The notes: generated by a model not told the origin, from the letters alone. Positions 47,649 through 60,236 are shown, counted from the stretch's first letter. The stretch: DNA of 64,000 nucleotides from Paramecium pentaurelia (GCA_905183005.1 CAJJDO010000005.1:704641-768640); one strand, 5' to 3'. A program made the numbers and translations.

Positions 47649-49706
47649 TCATTAAGCCTTAAAGTTCTATTATAAAGGAACTAATAACTCATTTTGATAG
47701 TTCTCTTCAATAGATATTTCTGACTTTGTTTCATCTTCTGATGACTAACCCAAGTCCTTTACATGATTAACTAAATATTCAATTAACAAAGCTATTGTTA
47801 CGCTTTAAGCTAATAAAACAACTATTATGTAGTAGAAGATAAAAAATAAGTAAATAACATCACTTTAAAGACTTAATGAAAAATCGTATGACATTAGATT
47901 CCAATTGTTTACAATTAATAAAAACCAACAAGTGCAAAAGCCTGATAAAAAATCATTGAAATTAACCCATTAGTAGTTATTTATATGCTATTGATTATAA
48001 TTAATCTTGCCTCCAAATATTAATTAACCAATAGCATTAAATATAGTCATGGTTACTATTAAAGTTCCAAAAAGTTACAATAAATAAGTAGATATAGAAA
48101 ATATTTTAAATAAGATATTAACAAAATTTTTAGATTTTAATAACCAAGTACATCCTCTGAACAACCTAAGACTCATTATAGAGCAGCAAACTTTGATCAA
48201 TATATCCTAAGTGAAACTGTCTTATTAAAGTGCCATAATTGCAATTATCAAAATAACCAAAATCAAAGATATAGTAAAATCAAATATCACACCTGGATAT
48301 TTGTGAATTTTTTTGAGGTCTCTTAAAATAGCTATTATTATAGATTCAATAAGCATAATAGAATTTAATGTAATATTTACAATTTATATATCTCTATTAG
48401 TATTATCTTAAAATATAAAACAAAAATCAGCAATACAGAGAATTTACATTATAGAATTAAAAATCCAATGATCTAATATTCTTTAAATAAGAAACTGAGA
48501 ATTAGTTTAATCTTATTATTATTATTATTATTTCTTTTAGATACCAACAATTGAATTTGATCTTTTATTGCGAAATACCTTATTCTAAAACTATTGTATT
48601 TTATTTCTATGTTTTTCAAGAAGGGATTTTGTTCTTTCCTCTACTAATTTCTTATATTATGAATAGAATAATGAAAGAATAAGATTAATCATCAAAATGG
48701 TATTAACAAATTAATAAGCTATAAAATAAATAACTGCCACACTTCTATTACCATAATATGGTAAATAAATATCTGGTGAATTAACAGTAGTTTATAATTA
48801 AAACATAATAAGAAAAGTACAATAATTCTTTTAGCTAAAAGGAAGACCTGATGAATTACAAATTCCCTCTTCTTGTGCAATATCAGATATCTCTGATTAA
48901 TTTCTAAAAATAGCAGTGCCTAAACCAACAAAAAAGACATAAGAGAATATCATCATAAAATATATCTCCTTTCCCCTATAAATGATTAATGCATAATCCA
49001 TTATTATCCCAAGAAAATACTAACTAAATTTATTATATTTTGTATTAATACCTATAGAAAATCAAGAAAATTGGTTTGAGTAAAGTTGAAATGTTGTATG
49101 AATAATCATTGTCATATATAATTACAATGATGTCATTTGAAATTATGAAAATTCCAACCATTACAAAGCAATAAGCCACGATCTTTCTTTCTATTAAAAT
49201 AGTGTGAAATGAGTAGTATTTTACAGCCTTGAATATAATCATAGATATGATCAAAAATATTTCAATCAAATAATATGCTAACACAGGTATATAAAATGTT
49301 AAGAATGCTGGTATTTAATATCCTTATTCCAATTCATATTAGCAATCATTCTAATTAAAATTGTTAATATACAGAATATTATGTTGGATTACACCAAATA
49401 GGTTTCTGAAAAATGGTCATTAATATATAGATTGTCACAAATAATTTTCTAATCAATTTAATTGAAGAATAGGTTTCTTTGATAAATTATGCCTTAGGAT
49501 CATTACTTTATATGAAGGAGTCTTAAATTCATTTAATACCTACCCTATATTTTTTTGGTAATTCTTGTCAAAGCAAAATATGAAGCAAAGTCATTGTCAC
49601 TTTCAATTCTTCCTACTTAGTGAAAATCATCAATTTTGCTATCAGACATAGATATTTCTGACAATCTAACAGAATTTGGGGTTTGTGCTTCAAGTTCTGT
49701 TTACAT
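47649..49706 (-). CDS. Two-pore channel (TPC-like cation channel)
   Basis: Endolysosomal cation channel with two six-helix repeats. Start MQTELEAQTPNSVRLSE, then S1 with IFQKPIWC. Repeat I pore region FQLQTTVNSPDIYLPYYGNR matches the TPC pattern TTxNxPDxxxPxYxxNR. The repeat II S4-like segment is SLRLFRGCTWLLKSKNF, and the second filter lies in FLLIVNNWN (TPC VNNW). The C-terminal tail is acidic. Several short introns interrupt it (the first 22 nt, near 49530), and not all were placed. S4 of repeat I (LLKPIFLIFYRY) has few basic residues, so voltage sensing by it is doubtful. Confidence 0.85.
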
Positions 49707-50124
49707 AATCTTAAAAGATATTAATAATACAAATAATTAATTTAATGCTATTCTACATACTACTTTTATTTATTCAAACAATCTGTCTAATTTTTTCTCA
49801 ATTATTTTAATGTAATATATAAACTCAAATAGATTCTAACATTATTCATTATTTTTTGAAAAATAAAATATTATCTCTTTACAATTTATACTTTTGCGAT
49901 ATTTTATCAGATATAATTAAATTATGTCATTATGTAAATAAATTATAAAATCTTTTAATCTGAAATAAAATCTAATTAGATATTCTATTTATTTTTTAAA
50001 AATCAAAATTATTTTATAAATAAGATATAGTTAAGATGAGAACAATACGAACGTTTCATTGAGTTATTACTTCTTATCATAATTTCAGTAAAATACATAA
50101 GATCTATTCACTGAAATAATTAGA
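49707..50124. other. Intergenic stretch, nothing recognised
   Basis: AT-rich DNA upstream of the channel gene; no gene supported. Confidence 0.45.
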
Positions 50125-50745
50125 TCACTTCCGTTATAGCTCTTGCAAAAAGAAATAAGAGTGGATATTAACCTCAAAAATTGTTTTTTAATAATTCTTC
50201 ATTTCTTCATGAGCTTGTAAATATTTGGGAGGAATATCAATTTCTTTTGAAAAATCTCATAATTTTAAATAAAAAGTACTAAAGATCCTCCTCTGATAGA
50301 GTAAGCAAATCAAAAATTTGATTTTGATTTTAGAACTATGCACTAGATCAAATGTAAAACAAAAATTGTTGAGCTAAATTTTATCAAAAAAATTAAATTT
50401 GCTCCTATAGATTTCTATTTTAATTAATATAGGAGATTGATTACTCTCAAAATCAAATTTTTTTGATTGAATTTTTGTTCAAAACCTACACAATCTTTAC
50501 CTTACTTTTTGACACAAAATTTCTTTCATCTTTACTCCAATTAGGTATTCCCCTATAACAGCTGGGCCAAATTTTGTCTGGTATTATCCAGTAAGGATAA
50601 GACCATGATATGCATCTTCGAGATAAACTATTAGTTTAGGATTTTCCTCTTGATTTAAGAAATATAATTTTCCATTCTTCAGGCGAATAATTATTTAATT
50701 TATTTATTGATTGTTATTTTTCTTTGAAGTTTTAATTTCTAGCAT
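50125..50745 (-). pseudogene. Interrupted small gene of unknown family
   Basis: The minus strand starts well: MLEIKTSKKNN, IIIRLKNGKLYFLNQEE, then VYLEDAYHGLILTGQYQTKF. It is then lost near 50510. Coding-like sequence resumes near 50335 (NQIFDLLTLSEEDLQYF) and again further on in another frame (DIPPKYLQAHEEMKNY). About 170 bp between the first two parts carry an imperfect inverted repeat and do not fit the 20-30-nt intron size. Either an insertion broke the gene or a germline segment was kept here. Family unknown. Confidence 0.4.
50338..50490. repeat. Imperfect inverted repeat, arms about 55 bp
   Basis: Matching pieces on the two arms, in order from the centre: CTCCTATA/TATAGGAG, ATCAAAAAAATT/AATTTTTTTGAT and CAAAAATT/AATTTTTG, around a loop of about 20 nt near 50420. 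The arms are diverged between these blocks. It lies inside the interrupted minus-strand gene. Confidence 0.5.
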
Positions 50746-50968
50746 AAAATTAAAAAACTTATGCTCAAAAATACAAATTTAATTACTAATTAAAAATTAT
50801 GAATTTTTTAATTTTTTTACATTTCATTTTTTAATTAATTTTGTATTTCAATAATATTTAAATATTTAATACATTTAGATTTAGGAAGATGATATTGTAT
50901 AATATGTTTTTATTTTTTAGAAGCTTTAATCATTAAAGATTGTTCTAAATTCAAAATATAAAGTTTGA

Positions 50969-51976
50969 ATGGCTCTTTTATCACAATTTACATTAGAGCA
51001 AAATTCTATAAGGGCAAGAAAAGAGGAAAAAAATATGACTCCAATTATTAATAAACTTGAAAAGAATTTCACAAATCGAAAAAATTATCTTAGTTTCCAG
51101 TTCAAGAGGAGCAAAAATTAAGAAATATCAGCTTATTGTAGATTGAAAAAATAAAGAAATACTGAACAACCAATTTTTATAAATAAATTCAATTGAGGAT
51201 GGATTGAAAATTCATCCTATAAGAATGGGTTGGGGTTCTTTTTTTTGTCTAAGACTACTAGTTTACCTTTTTTGTAAAGGTATAGGTATAAGCTCCAAAG
51301 ATATTAATATTTCTTATTAGAACTTCCAAAAATGCTTATCGAAAGGACATTTTTACAAGCTCCTTTTAAGAAATTCTTTTATCAAATACTCCAAGGTATT
51401 TATCATTAAGAAAGACTATAATAAATGATCCTATTTAAAAGCTAATACCAATCTCTTATTGTTAGAAAAGTGCATTCTAGAAGGTAGCTGAAGAAAATTT
51501 GACAGTCTAAAAAATCATAAATATTTGCTCCAAATTATGTATGATGTCTTATTAGCTACTTCATTAGCTATATTGGATTGGATGAATTTCTTAATTATAA
51601 ATAAATTGCATAACATTATGATAGCACCAAATATTTTTAGATTAAATTTCCCTCAATTAAAATTTGTTTAATTTATTTGTAATTCTTGAAAATGTTAAAA
51701 TTCATAAAGGAGAGAGTATGTAGGCTATTTAGTCAAGTATTACTTATCAAAGGAAAATATTTAGTTCACCAACCTTTTAATCAAGTAAGTTGATTAATTA
51801 ATTGAAGGATAAATATCACATTCTCTTTAAATTAAGCTCTGATGCATAACTTTAGAGAAATATAAAATAAATTTTCAAATAATACAATTTATCAAAAAAA
51901 TAAGAATTCATCTGAATTCAAAATTTTAAATCAAAATTTACTTTCAAATCATCCTCTCAATTTCTCATCTAAAATA
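50969..51976 (+). pseudogene. RhoGAP-like gene with in-frame TGA codons
   Basis: Several long plus-strand frames line up but are cut by TGA codons that short introns do not remove (for example near 51194, 51486 and 51690). One part resembles the C-terminal half of a RhoGAP domain: a hydrophobic helix run (LLQIMYDVLLATSLAILDW) followed by NKLHNIMIAPNIFR, compared with the family pattern NKMxxxNLAIVFxP. The catalytic Arg finger was not found. Degenerate gene is the best reading; a multi-exon gene with undetected introns is the alternative. Confidence 0.35.
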
Positions 51977-52993
51977 CTTAGAAATATTGAAAAACAAGAA
52001 TGAACCATCTTGAAATATGTAGATTATTAAAATTTTTATTAAATATATACTATTTTTTAAGAGTAATCTCATCAATGAAGATTGGCATAATGAATTGCTT
52101 TATTATTTCTTTATTATTCTTCTTAATTAAGTTAATTGTTAATTATCTAATTCTAATTATGATATTTAAAAAGCCTTTAATAAAAATCGAAATTGCTTAT
52201 TCTTTGTCTTACAAAACTAATTGCAAAATAAAACCTATAATACTAAACTCATATTGTAAAAAAAATAAGTGCATTAAATGATTTAAGATTAAAATATTAA
52301 TTTCAAATAAATCATTGAAGATATGATATGTAAATTCAGAGTTCCATAAATAATATTAATGAGCATTTATATTTTAATAATATTTTTATGTCTTAAAGAA
52401 TTAGATCATATAGCTTTGTAAAGAAGAATTTAGATGGATCTGGTTTAGTTAAGGAAAATTCAATCTTAAAGGATAAGGTCCACCAAATGAAATTTTTGGT
52501 AGAAGACAATTTAGATATTTTAATAAATGAGCTTGATTAAGATTTGAAATAAAAAGCATTAATAACAGATATGTCAGATGTATTTTTAATTATCAAAGAA
52601 AACATTGAGAGGTGGAAAATTCATATCAACACTTTGAAAAATAATACAAAAATTTTAGAAGCTTAATTTGAAAGACTGAAAGAAAATGAAGAACAAATGA
52701 AAACCCAAACATAATATGATATTAATAACATATTTGAAAAATAATAATAAAAAATTATTGAAAAAGATAATGTAATAGTTACATTAAATTAATAAGTGAA
52801 AGAATTATAGAATTAGTTAGAAATTATTAAGTCAAAGTTATAAGACTAAATTCTACATGCAGATGAGTAAATGAAGTAATAGTAATAGCAATTGATATAA
52901 AGAGTTGCATAATTGGATAATGATATTATCTAAGTTAAATAACAACATTAGTTTGAAATCTAAGCTATATTACACAACCATGAGAAAGATAGG
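51977..52993. repeat. Copy 1 of a perfect 1,017-bp duplication
   Basis: Identical, as far as I can read, to 52995-54011 with a constant offset of 1,018. It ends exactly at the single undetermined base at 52994. It contains the start of the coiled-coil gene (ATG at 52388), cut off by the N after about 200 codons. Most simply an unmerged contig overlap, not a biological repeat. Confidence 0.95.
52388..52993 (+). CDS. Truncated duplicate 5' part of the coiled-coil gene
   Basis: Same sequence as the first 606 bp of the gene at 53406-55490, open up to the N at 52994. It has no independent end, so it should not be counted as a second gene. Confidence 0.8.
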
Positions 52994-52994
52994 N
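52994..52994. other. Single undetermined base (assembly gap)
   Basis: The only N in the window, exactly at the junction of the two identical copies. This is a typical mark of a join between overlapping contigs. Confidence 0.98.
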
Positions 52995-54011
52995 CTTAGA
53001 AATATTGAAAAACAAGAATGAACCATCTTGAAATATGTAGATTATTAAAATTTTTATTAAATATATACTATTTTTTAAGAGTAATCTCATCAATGAAGAT
53101 TGGCATAATGAATTGCTTTATTATTTCTTTATTATTCTTCTTAATTAAGTTAATTGTTAATTATCTAATTCTAATTATGATATTTAAAAAGCCTTTAATA
53201 AAAATCGAAATTGCTTATTCTTTGTCTTACAAAACTAATTGCAAAATAAAACCTATAATACTAAACTCATATTGTAAAAAAAATAAGTGCATTAAATGAT
53301 TTAAGATTAAAATATTAATTTCAAATAAATCATTGAAGATATGATATGTAAATTCAGAGTTCCATAAATAATATTAATGAGCATTTATATTTTAATAATA
53401 TTTTTATGTCTTAAAGAATTAGATCATATAGCTTTGTAAAGAAGAATTTAGATGGATCTGGTTTAGTTAAGGAAAATTCAATCTTAAAGGATAAGGTCCA
53501 CCAAATGAAATTTTTGGTAGAAGACAATTTAGATATTTTAATAAATGAGCTTGATTAAGATTTGAAATAAAAAGCATTAATAACAGATATGTCAGATGTA
53601 TTTTTAATTATCAAAGAAAACATTGAGAGGTGGAAAATTCATATCAACACTTTGAAAAATAATACAAAAATTTTAGAAGCTTAATTTGAAAGACTGAAAG
53701 AAAATGAAGAACAAATGAAAACCCAAACATAATATGATATTAATAACATATTTGAAAAATAATAATAAAAAATTATTGAAAAAGATAATGTAATAGTTAC
53801 ATTAAATTAATAAGTGAAAGAATTATAGAATTAGTTAGAAATTATTAAGTCAAAGTTATAAGACTAAATTCTACATGCAGATGAGTAAATGAAGTAATAG
53901 TAATAGCAATTGATATAAAGAGTTGCATAATTGGATAATGATATTATCTAAGTTAAATAACAACATTAGTTTGAAATCTAAGCTATATTACACAACCATG
54001 AGAAAGATAGG
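52995..54011. repeat. Copy 2 of a perfect 1,017-bp duplication
   Basis: Identical to 51977-52993. Beyond 54011 the coiled-coil reading frame continues without interruption, so this copy is the one correctly joined to downstream sequence. Confidence 0.95.
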
Positions 54012-55490
54012 AAATTTTTCAAAGAGGAATTAGATAATCAAACTAGTTTAATAGAATAAAAATATAAAAAATATTATTTGGAAAACTAATAATTCTAAGA
54101 GAAGTATCAAAAATAAATGCAATAAATTAAATAAATCAAATAGCAAAGAGATAATTTTGAAAAGTAATTAGATTAATAAAACTAAAAAATTAAATAGTAT
54201 ATAGAAGAATTGGCTAATGAAAGAAAAAACAAAGCAAAAGAAAATAAACAATTATTAGAACAATAAGAATTAATTAATTAATTGTAAAATAAAATTATAA
54301 TAGAAGAAAAAAGACAATAAAGATTAAAAGAGTAGATTCAATAATTATAAGATTAAAATTAGATACTTTTGCAGAAACATATCCTTGAAATTAATGAATC
54401 TAATTCTCAAATTGCATAATTAAAAAAAGAAATAGAATACAAGGATATATTCATTGCTAATCAATAATCTAATTTTGTTTAATAAATTTTGATTCAAAAA
54501 ATAAAATATGAAAATATTCTTGGAAATCCAATAACCATTTAGGGAGAATAATAATAATAACTTACTAAAGAGTTTTCTCAACAATACGAAGATGAAGTAT
54601 AGATAATGTATGTGAAAGGTTTAGAGTAGTAGATCAGATAGTAATAAAGTGTAATCTTAGAAAAAAGCTAATAAAATGCTGATATTCAAGTGAAATTTTA
54701 AAAGCTTTAATAAAGTCTTATATAATAAATAGATCAAAAAGTAAAAGAAACATAATATGAATGTAAACTATAGTTGAACAAAATGTAATAAGAAAATGAA
54801 AATTAAAGAGAAAAAATGTTATCAGAACATACCTATAAAATAAATCTTTTATAATAATAACTATCATTTGAAATTGATAAATTTAAGACTGAGTTGAAAG
54901 AACTTTAATAAAAAATAGAGTTATTAAATAATTAAATATAAGAAAAAGAATAAATAATAATCTATCTATCAGAATAATTATAATTAAATAAAGAGTAATA
55001 ATCTAGAGATAAAAAGTTAGCTGAAACTAATTTCAATAACCTTCAGATATCCTCATAATAATAATTGGAATAATTAGAAAAAATACATTTATAAAAAGTA
55101 AATGATATAACATCCTAATTAAATGTATCAACAGGTTAAAATGAGCAATTAAATTAATAGTATTCATTATTGTTAAAAAATAATTAGGAATTGAGAAATG
55201 AATCTAAAGAACAGAAACAATCTATTTAGTAATATAAAATATAATGTGACAAATTATAAAAAGAATTATAAATTTAATGGGATATAGCAAAAAGTCTAAA
55301 TGACAGAATTAGATAGCAGTAAGTTGAATTAGAAAATGCTAAATAAACTTATAATATTTTTACAAAAACTACTCGAATTCCAGCAGTCATGAGCAGTGAA
55401 ATCAGATTGTCAAAGCTGAGGACTTCACCAATGAACCGTAAATTGAGATCAATTTCAAATACTAGATTATAATAATTATAAAATTTATGA
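53406..55490 (+). CDS. Long Gln-rich coiled-coil protein, 694 aa
   Basis: An unbroken frame of 694 codons plus TGA, intronless. Nearly the whole chain (residues 20-640) is heptad-like and rich in Gln (mostly TAA/TAG), Glu, Lys, Leu and Ile. It ends with a basic, Ser/Arg-rich tail (RLSKLRTSPMNRKLRS) that could bind microtubules or other acidic partners. In standard code it would appear as nothing but stops. Comparable ciliate proteins sit in basal bodies or the cortex; the function here is unknown. Confidence 0.85.
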
Positions 55491-55657
55491 AAAACTCAAG
55501 CAAAAATTTATGCTCTCAATCTTTATCTTTATAAATCAGAAAATGATCTTAATATCTTTTAAACGAAAGAATTAGAAGTACTTTATAATTAATATTAATT
55601 ATAATTAGATTTTAACGAATAAAAAATATGATAAAATAATTTATTTAAATTATTTAT

Positions 55658-56620
55658 ATGAGTATTTTCTTAGGATTAATTGTGCATGATCAAGTACCTA
55701 GAGATAGATACATAAGAGCATTAACTGAAATAGAATAATTAATGTATGTGCATAAAGAAGAATTAGTAATTTTGAATTCTGATAATATTTTGAAATTCAA
55801 AATCCAGAATTCAATATTTTGGTTACCAAAAAACCCAATTTACTTAAATACAATATATTATCGTATTACTGGAAATGATGATTTATAATCAGCCATAGAA
55901 ATGATATGGGATTGTTTGTGCATATTAAAAGAGAATTTTCCATCTAAATTAGAATTGTATTAAGAAAATATTGATGAATTTAATTTGAATGAATGGGAGA
56001 ATGAATTATTAAGAAGATAACTAAATAATTTAAATAATCGTTAATCAAATGAACCACTTACTAAAGATGAAATAGAAGATGTTTTTGCAATACTCAATAT
56101 TGCTTAGCAATTATAAAATATAAAAGGTTAAGAAATATGTTTAAATTTATTGAATTAAGTATAACCATTTTTTTTACAGACACTATCATAATCTTATTTA
56201 GATTAATTAGAATAAATAGCAAAAGGATAACATAAAATTATTGCAAATTCTTTATTAAATAAAATTATAAAAGTCACATCTAATACAAATAACTAAATTA
56301 CTTAAAGATCAAGTAATCATGATTAAGAATTAATAAATGTTATCAGATAAAACCCTCGTTATGAATAATAATTTAGTAATAGTTCAATTATTTTTTAAAT
56401 GAAAGAAACAAATGAAATTGATAGAATATGTTTTTATTTAGATTACACACTTTGTAAAAATTAAATATTATTAAAGTCAATAAAACCTACTATATAAATT
56501 ATAATAGATAAATATTATGATGGTAAAGTTTTTAATTAATAAAAGGTTTATATGGTTAAGATTAATCAGAATTTACAAAGTACTGTGTATTTCACACTTT
56601 ACTTGGTTAAACTATATTGA
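55658..56620 (+). CDS. Hypothetical protein, 320 aa
   Basis: An intronless frame of 320 codons plus TGA. The N-terminal 110 residues look folded (SIFLGLIVHDQVPRDRYI, IFWLPKNPIYLNTIYYR, IEMIWDCLCILKENFP), followed by a Gln/Asn-rich helical region and a second folded part (ICFYLDYTLCKNQILLKSI). No motif recognised. Coding-like pieces continue after the TGA (EEGILNWIQNL near 56680), so a short 3' exon may have been missed. Confidence 0.6.
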
Positions 56621-57332
56621 ACATCTAACAATTTGATAATACTACAATTTAGAAAATATTTGTAATTTTTGAAGAAGGAATTTTGAATTGGATTCAAAAT
56701 CTTGTGTAAATGTCTCCTAAGTTAATTTATAATCTATTTCCTACAACATTGTTGCAAATCTACTAAAGTTAACAATATTCATCATAATTAAAAAGCCATA
56801 AAAATAATATATATTCAATAATTTGCAAAAAAATGGGGATGACTAATAATGATAATAAGAGTGAATAATAAAAAATATACTAGAACCTAGATGAAATAAA
56901 ATGCATATCTCCATTATTAGCTCAATTTTTAGAATAGTTATTGTGATTTTATTATTATAATTATTTTTGGATTGCAAAAACTCCATTTAGTTTATATAAA
57001 ATAATCATTTAAATAAAATGAATTAAAAAGTAATCACCTTTTACAACAGTATAAAATTTATATATATTATTTAATACAATCATAATTTTAAAATAATATC
57101 CCAGAGTGTCCTTTGATTTATTATAGATTCAAGATTGATCATAAAACCCTCAACTTAAAAAAGAAGTCTTCTTTTTTAAACTGCATTAATTTTTATTTAT
57201 TGGAGTTTCTAATCGATATTATTATTCTAAACAGGTTATTACTGGGCACAACTAGAATACTAATATTTTTTTCATACCTTTCAAATTTAACTTCTATTTT
57301 TGTTAAATTCTCCATTTTTGATAGAGTCTTAT
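56621..57332. other. Poorly explained region with short open frames
   Basis: Contains a 39-codon plus-strand frame at 56833 (MGMTNNDNKSEQ...) and a longer hydrophobic frame toward 57400 that overlaps the LRR gene end. Neither has a supported start and end. They may be 3' exons of the 320-aa gene or noise. Confidence 0.35.
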
Positions 57333-58180
57333 TCAATTATTTGATTGCTTATTTTCCAATATTTTACCATCTAATTAGAAATAAATAATTTACAATACTA
57401 ATTTAACCTCTGATAAATTTCCTAGTTTCTTTAGACATCTTGATAGTCCTAAAATAGTGTTATCAGTGATATCTTAATTTCCATCTCCCCATCCTTTTAA
57501 ATTTAATTCCAACTTTCCTAAATTTGACAATAAACTAATTCCATCCATCAAATTCTTAGCTCCTTCATCAGTTATACTATTATTTTCATAAGCCCACATA
57601 TTTAAATCTAGATTAAACTCATGCAATTGATTTTGAAGTATTAAAGCATTAGTTATATATTATAGTGATTTATCTGTAATATTTTGATTCCAATAACCCC
57701 AACTAATAATTAATAACATGATTTAATACCCACACAAAGCTAAATTTAACTATTCTAAACTTTAAAGTTTTGATAAACTATTGCTTAGATCTCTTACTCC
57801 CTTATCAGTTAAATCTGATAAATCTAAATGCCATCTGATTTAATATATATTTATAATACTTTTTGCTTAAATCTATAGATAAGTTCTTTTAGGGTTAGGA
57901 CAAGACTAGTTCAGAAGACATTTTTTCAACACACTTATCATTTAGTTATTATTATTATTGAAATCTAAATATGTTTAAGCATTTACATTTCAATCTAAAA
58001 AGGAGATTTAATTCTTTATTCACTTCTAATAATTTGTGATGCAAACTTCTTCATAAGTTTGTCTTTTTTTAAATTCAATTTGCTATTTGGCTTTTAATTG
58101 GGTTTTAATATGTGTTCTACTGATTTATGATAAATGCAGATATCTTAGCAAACTTACTCAAAATTATGATTTTTACTCAT
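57333..58180 (-). CDS. Leucine-rich repeat protein (RNI-like), about 257 aa
   Basis: Introns of 22, 25 and 27 nt leave 257 codons plus TGA. The N-terminal 80 residues are basic. Then several LRR units of the ribonuclease-inhibitor type: LDLSDLTDKGVRDLSNSL, LEQLNLALCGWGYWNQNITD, LNMWAYENNSITDEGAKN, LELNLKGWGDGNQDITDNT. The repeated W-G-x-x-N-x-x-I-T-D segment is characteristic. A protein-interaction scaffold is likely; no catalytic domain. The last residues are uncertain. Confidence 0.75.
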
Positions 58181-58341
58181 TTAATTAATAATAATAAAAA
58201 AAAAAAAATAGTAAAGTATACTATTATATCTTAAGAAGTTTCTTGAAACAATCTTGATCAATAAAGAAAAAACATTACCAAAAAGTGTTTTTTTGTGCAT
58301 CATAAAAAGAAAGAAATTTATACTAATATTCTTATTAACAT

Positions 58342-59416
58342 TCATTATGCATTATAAAACAACATATATGCACATGTTTGAGCTTGTGTTGGATAACTTC
58401 TTCCATATACATAATGTAAATCTTAATCAACAAATAACTAAGGATATTGTAATTTTAAATTACAGATATTTTATCATCATCAAATTTAAACCACTTTCCT
58501 TATATTTTTGTTATACAAATATAATGTCCATATTATATACCTTATCCCAAGTGGATTATAATTGTTGTTAATTCATAAGTTTTAGTCTACTTTTGAGCCT
58601 TAATTCTTATTTATTGTGAAAATGGAATTTTTGTAGAAACTTTAATCATCTAACCGCATCTTTCATCATATTTAAATCTTTTCAAATGGATTACTAAAAC
58701 ATTTGGTAAAGTATTCAATAATAATCTTATTGGATCAAACTTGAATACCTTTTATATGCATCTTATTTTGATTAGCATTTATCACAAAAAAATTGATTCT
58801 GTCCATTTAATTGTTCCTCTTTTGACATTTATTATAAACAAGTGTTCAAACTATAATTTGGAAATAAGTCTAAGGATAAATCACAATACATTTCTTCTCT
58901 TTAAGATACTTATTTTATTTTTCATACTTACTTGTATGGCAATTTAAACATTCAGTCTATGTTAATTACTATCCCTAAAATATTTATCGAATCCAATTAT
59001 TTTGTTTATCCTTTAATAATTCTTCACATTCATTAATAAACCACATATAAAATTCATGAGAATCCTAATGATATTTTCCATCAAATATTTTATTTTTTGT
59101 TTTAATGTAATTCATCATTTTCTTTGTTGAAATTACTCCAGTCTTCTATTTATGATTTGATATTGATTGGAATAATAAATTTGTTAAATCTAATAAATTA
59201 TTCTAATTAATTGAGCTTTAATGCTATAAAATTCTATTCCTAAAGTCTTTGCAATAATACAATGCCTACAATATTACATTTGAATAACAAATATTACTTG
59301 GCTAATATATGATTAATTTATACATTTTCGAATCCAATTAAAATTTCTCCATCTGGAAAATCTTAACCCAAATACTTTTCTAAATGATCATTTTAACTAG
59401 ATTATGTTACTCCCAT
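58342..59416 (-). CDS. Ubiquitin-specific protease, USP12/46-like, 324 aa
   Basis: Deubiquitinase of the papain-like USP family. Introns of 22, 29, 23 and 26 nt leave 324 codons plus TGA. The Cys box is ENPSNICYSNVILQALYYC (usually GNTCYxNSVLQALYxC), with catalytic Cys kept and Thr replaced by Ile. QDSHEF is in the middle; two CxxC pairs (CLNCH, CDKCQ) bind zinc as in USP12/46; IHLKRFKYDE follows; the His box is GIQYGHYICITK, then the final WFKFDDDKIS and AYMLFYNAQ. The short length fits the USP12/46 branch. Confidence 0.92.
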
Positions 59417-60236
59417 TAATATCAATTAATAAATAAATTGTTATAAACTAATTTTTTTAATTATAAATATTTGTTTTTAAAATATAATAATTCCTTTATT
59501 AAATACTTTCAAAATAACCATATATATTTTGATATTTATATATGTAAAATTTAAGAATAATTTTGACATCCTTTTCTTTAATGAATTAAGTAGAATTTGA
59601 ATCTATTAATAAATTTTATGGAAATTAAATGAGATTTATATAAAAAATACATTGTTTATTTATATCAAAGTTTATTTCATAGAATAGAAGATAATGTAAA
59701 AATGAATCAAATTTATCAATTAATTTTTATTTCTATTTTATTTATTTTAGATTAAATAGAGTATTTAATATTCTCCTATATAAATTACTTTTTAAGAGTT
59801 AATTATTACTATTCAATAATTTCTTTTTGGCTTATTTCATTTTTTGTGCTTATTCATTGTTTAACTAAAAAGACTTTTTACTATTTGCTATTACAATTAT
59901 TTAGCTTCATCAATTAATCCATAAAATATGTTTATTATCATATAGTTCAATTTCTTCTTAAAAATAGCTACATAGTTGTATGAAAATATTTTTGGAAATA
60001 ATTCGAATCATTCTATGAACTTTCTTTATTTATGAGTATAATCAATGTAAATTCACTAATAGTAAGTTGATTCAATATCTATTTGGGAATCAAATTCATA
60101 GAATTATTGCTAGTGATCAAAACTTCTTAATTACTATTAAGGAATTCTAATTATTATGATAAACTCATCTTCAGTTTTGAATAATTACTTTGTTTAGAAT
60201 TTAATTATACATTGATAAATTAAAATATATATATAT
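59417..60236. other. Divergent intergenic region with one hydrophobic open frame
   Basis: A 93-codon plus-strand frame (59702-59983, start MNQIYQLIFISILFIL) is strongly hydrophobic, but AT-rich DNA yields such frames by chance. An AT dinucleotide run lies just before the next ATG. No other feature. Confidence 0.4.

Noticed and set aside
52000..52281. Standard-code open frame of 93 aa, repeated at 53018
   Set aside because: It is hydrophobic AT-rich noise inside the duplicated block; the repetition is the assembly artefact.
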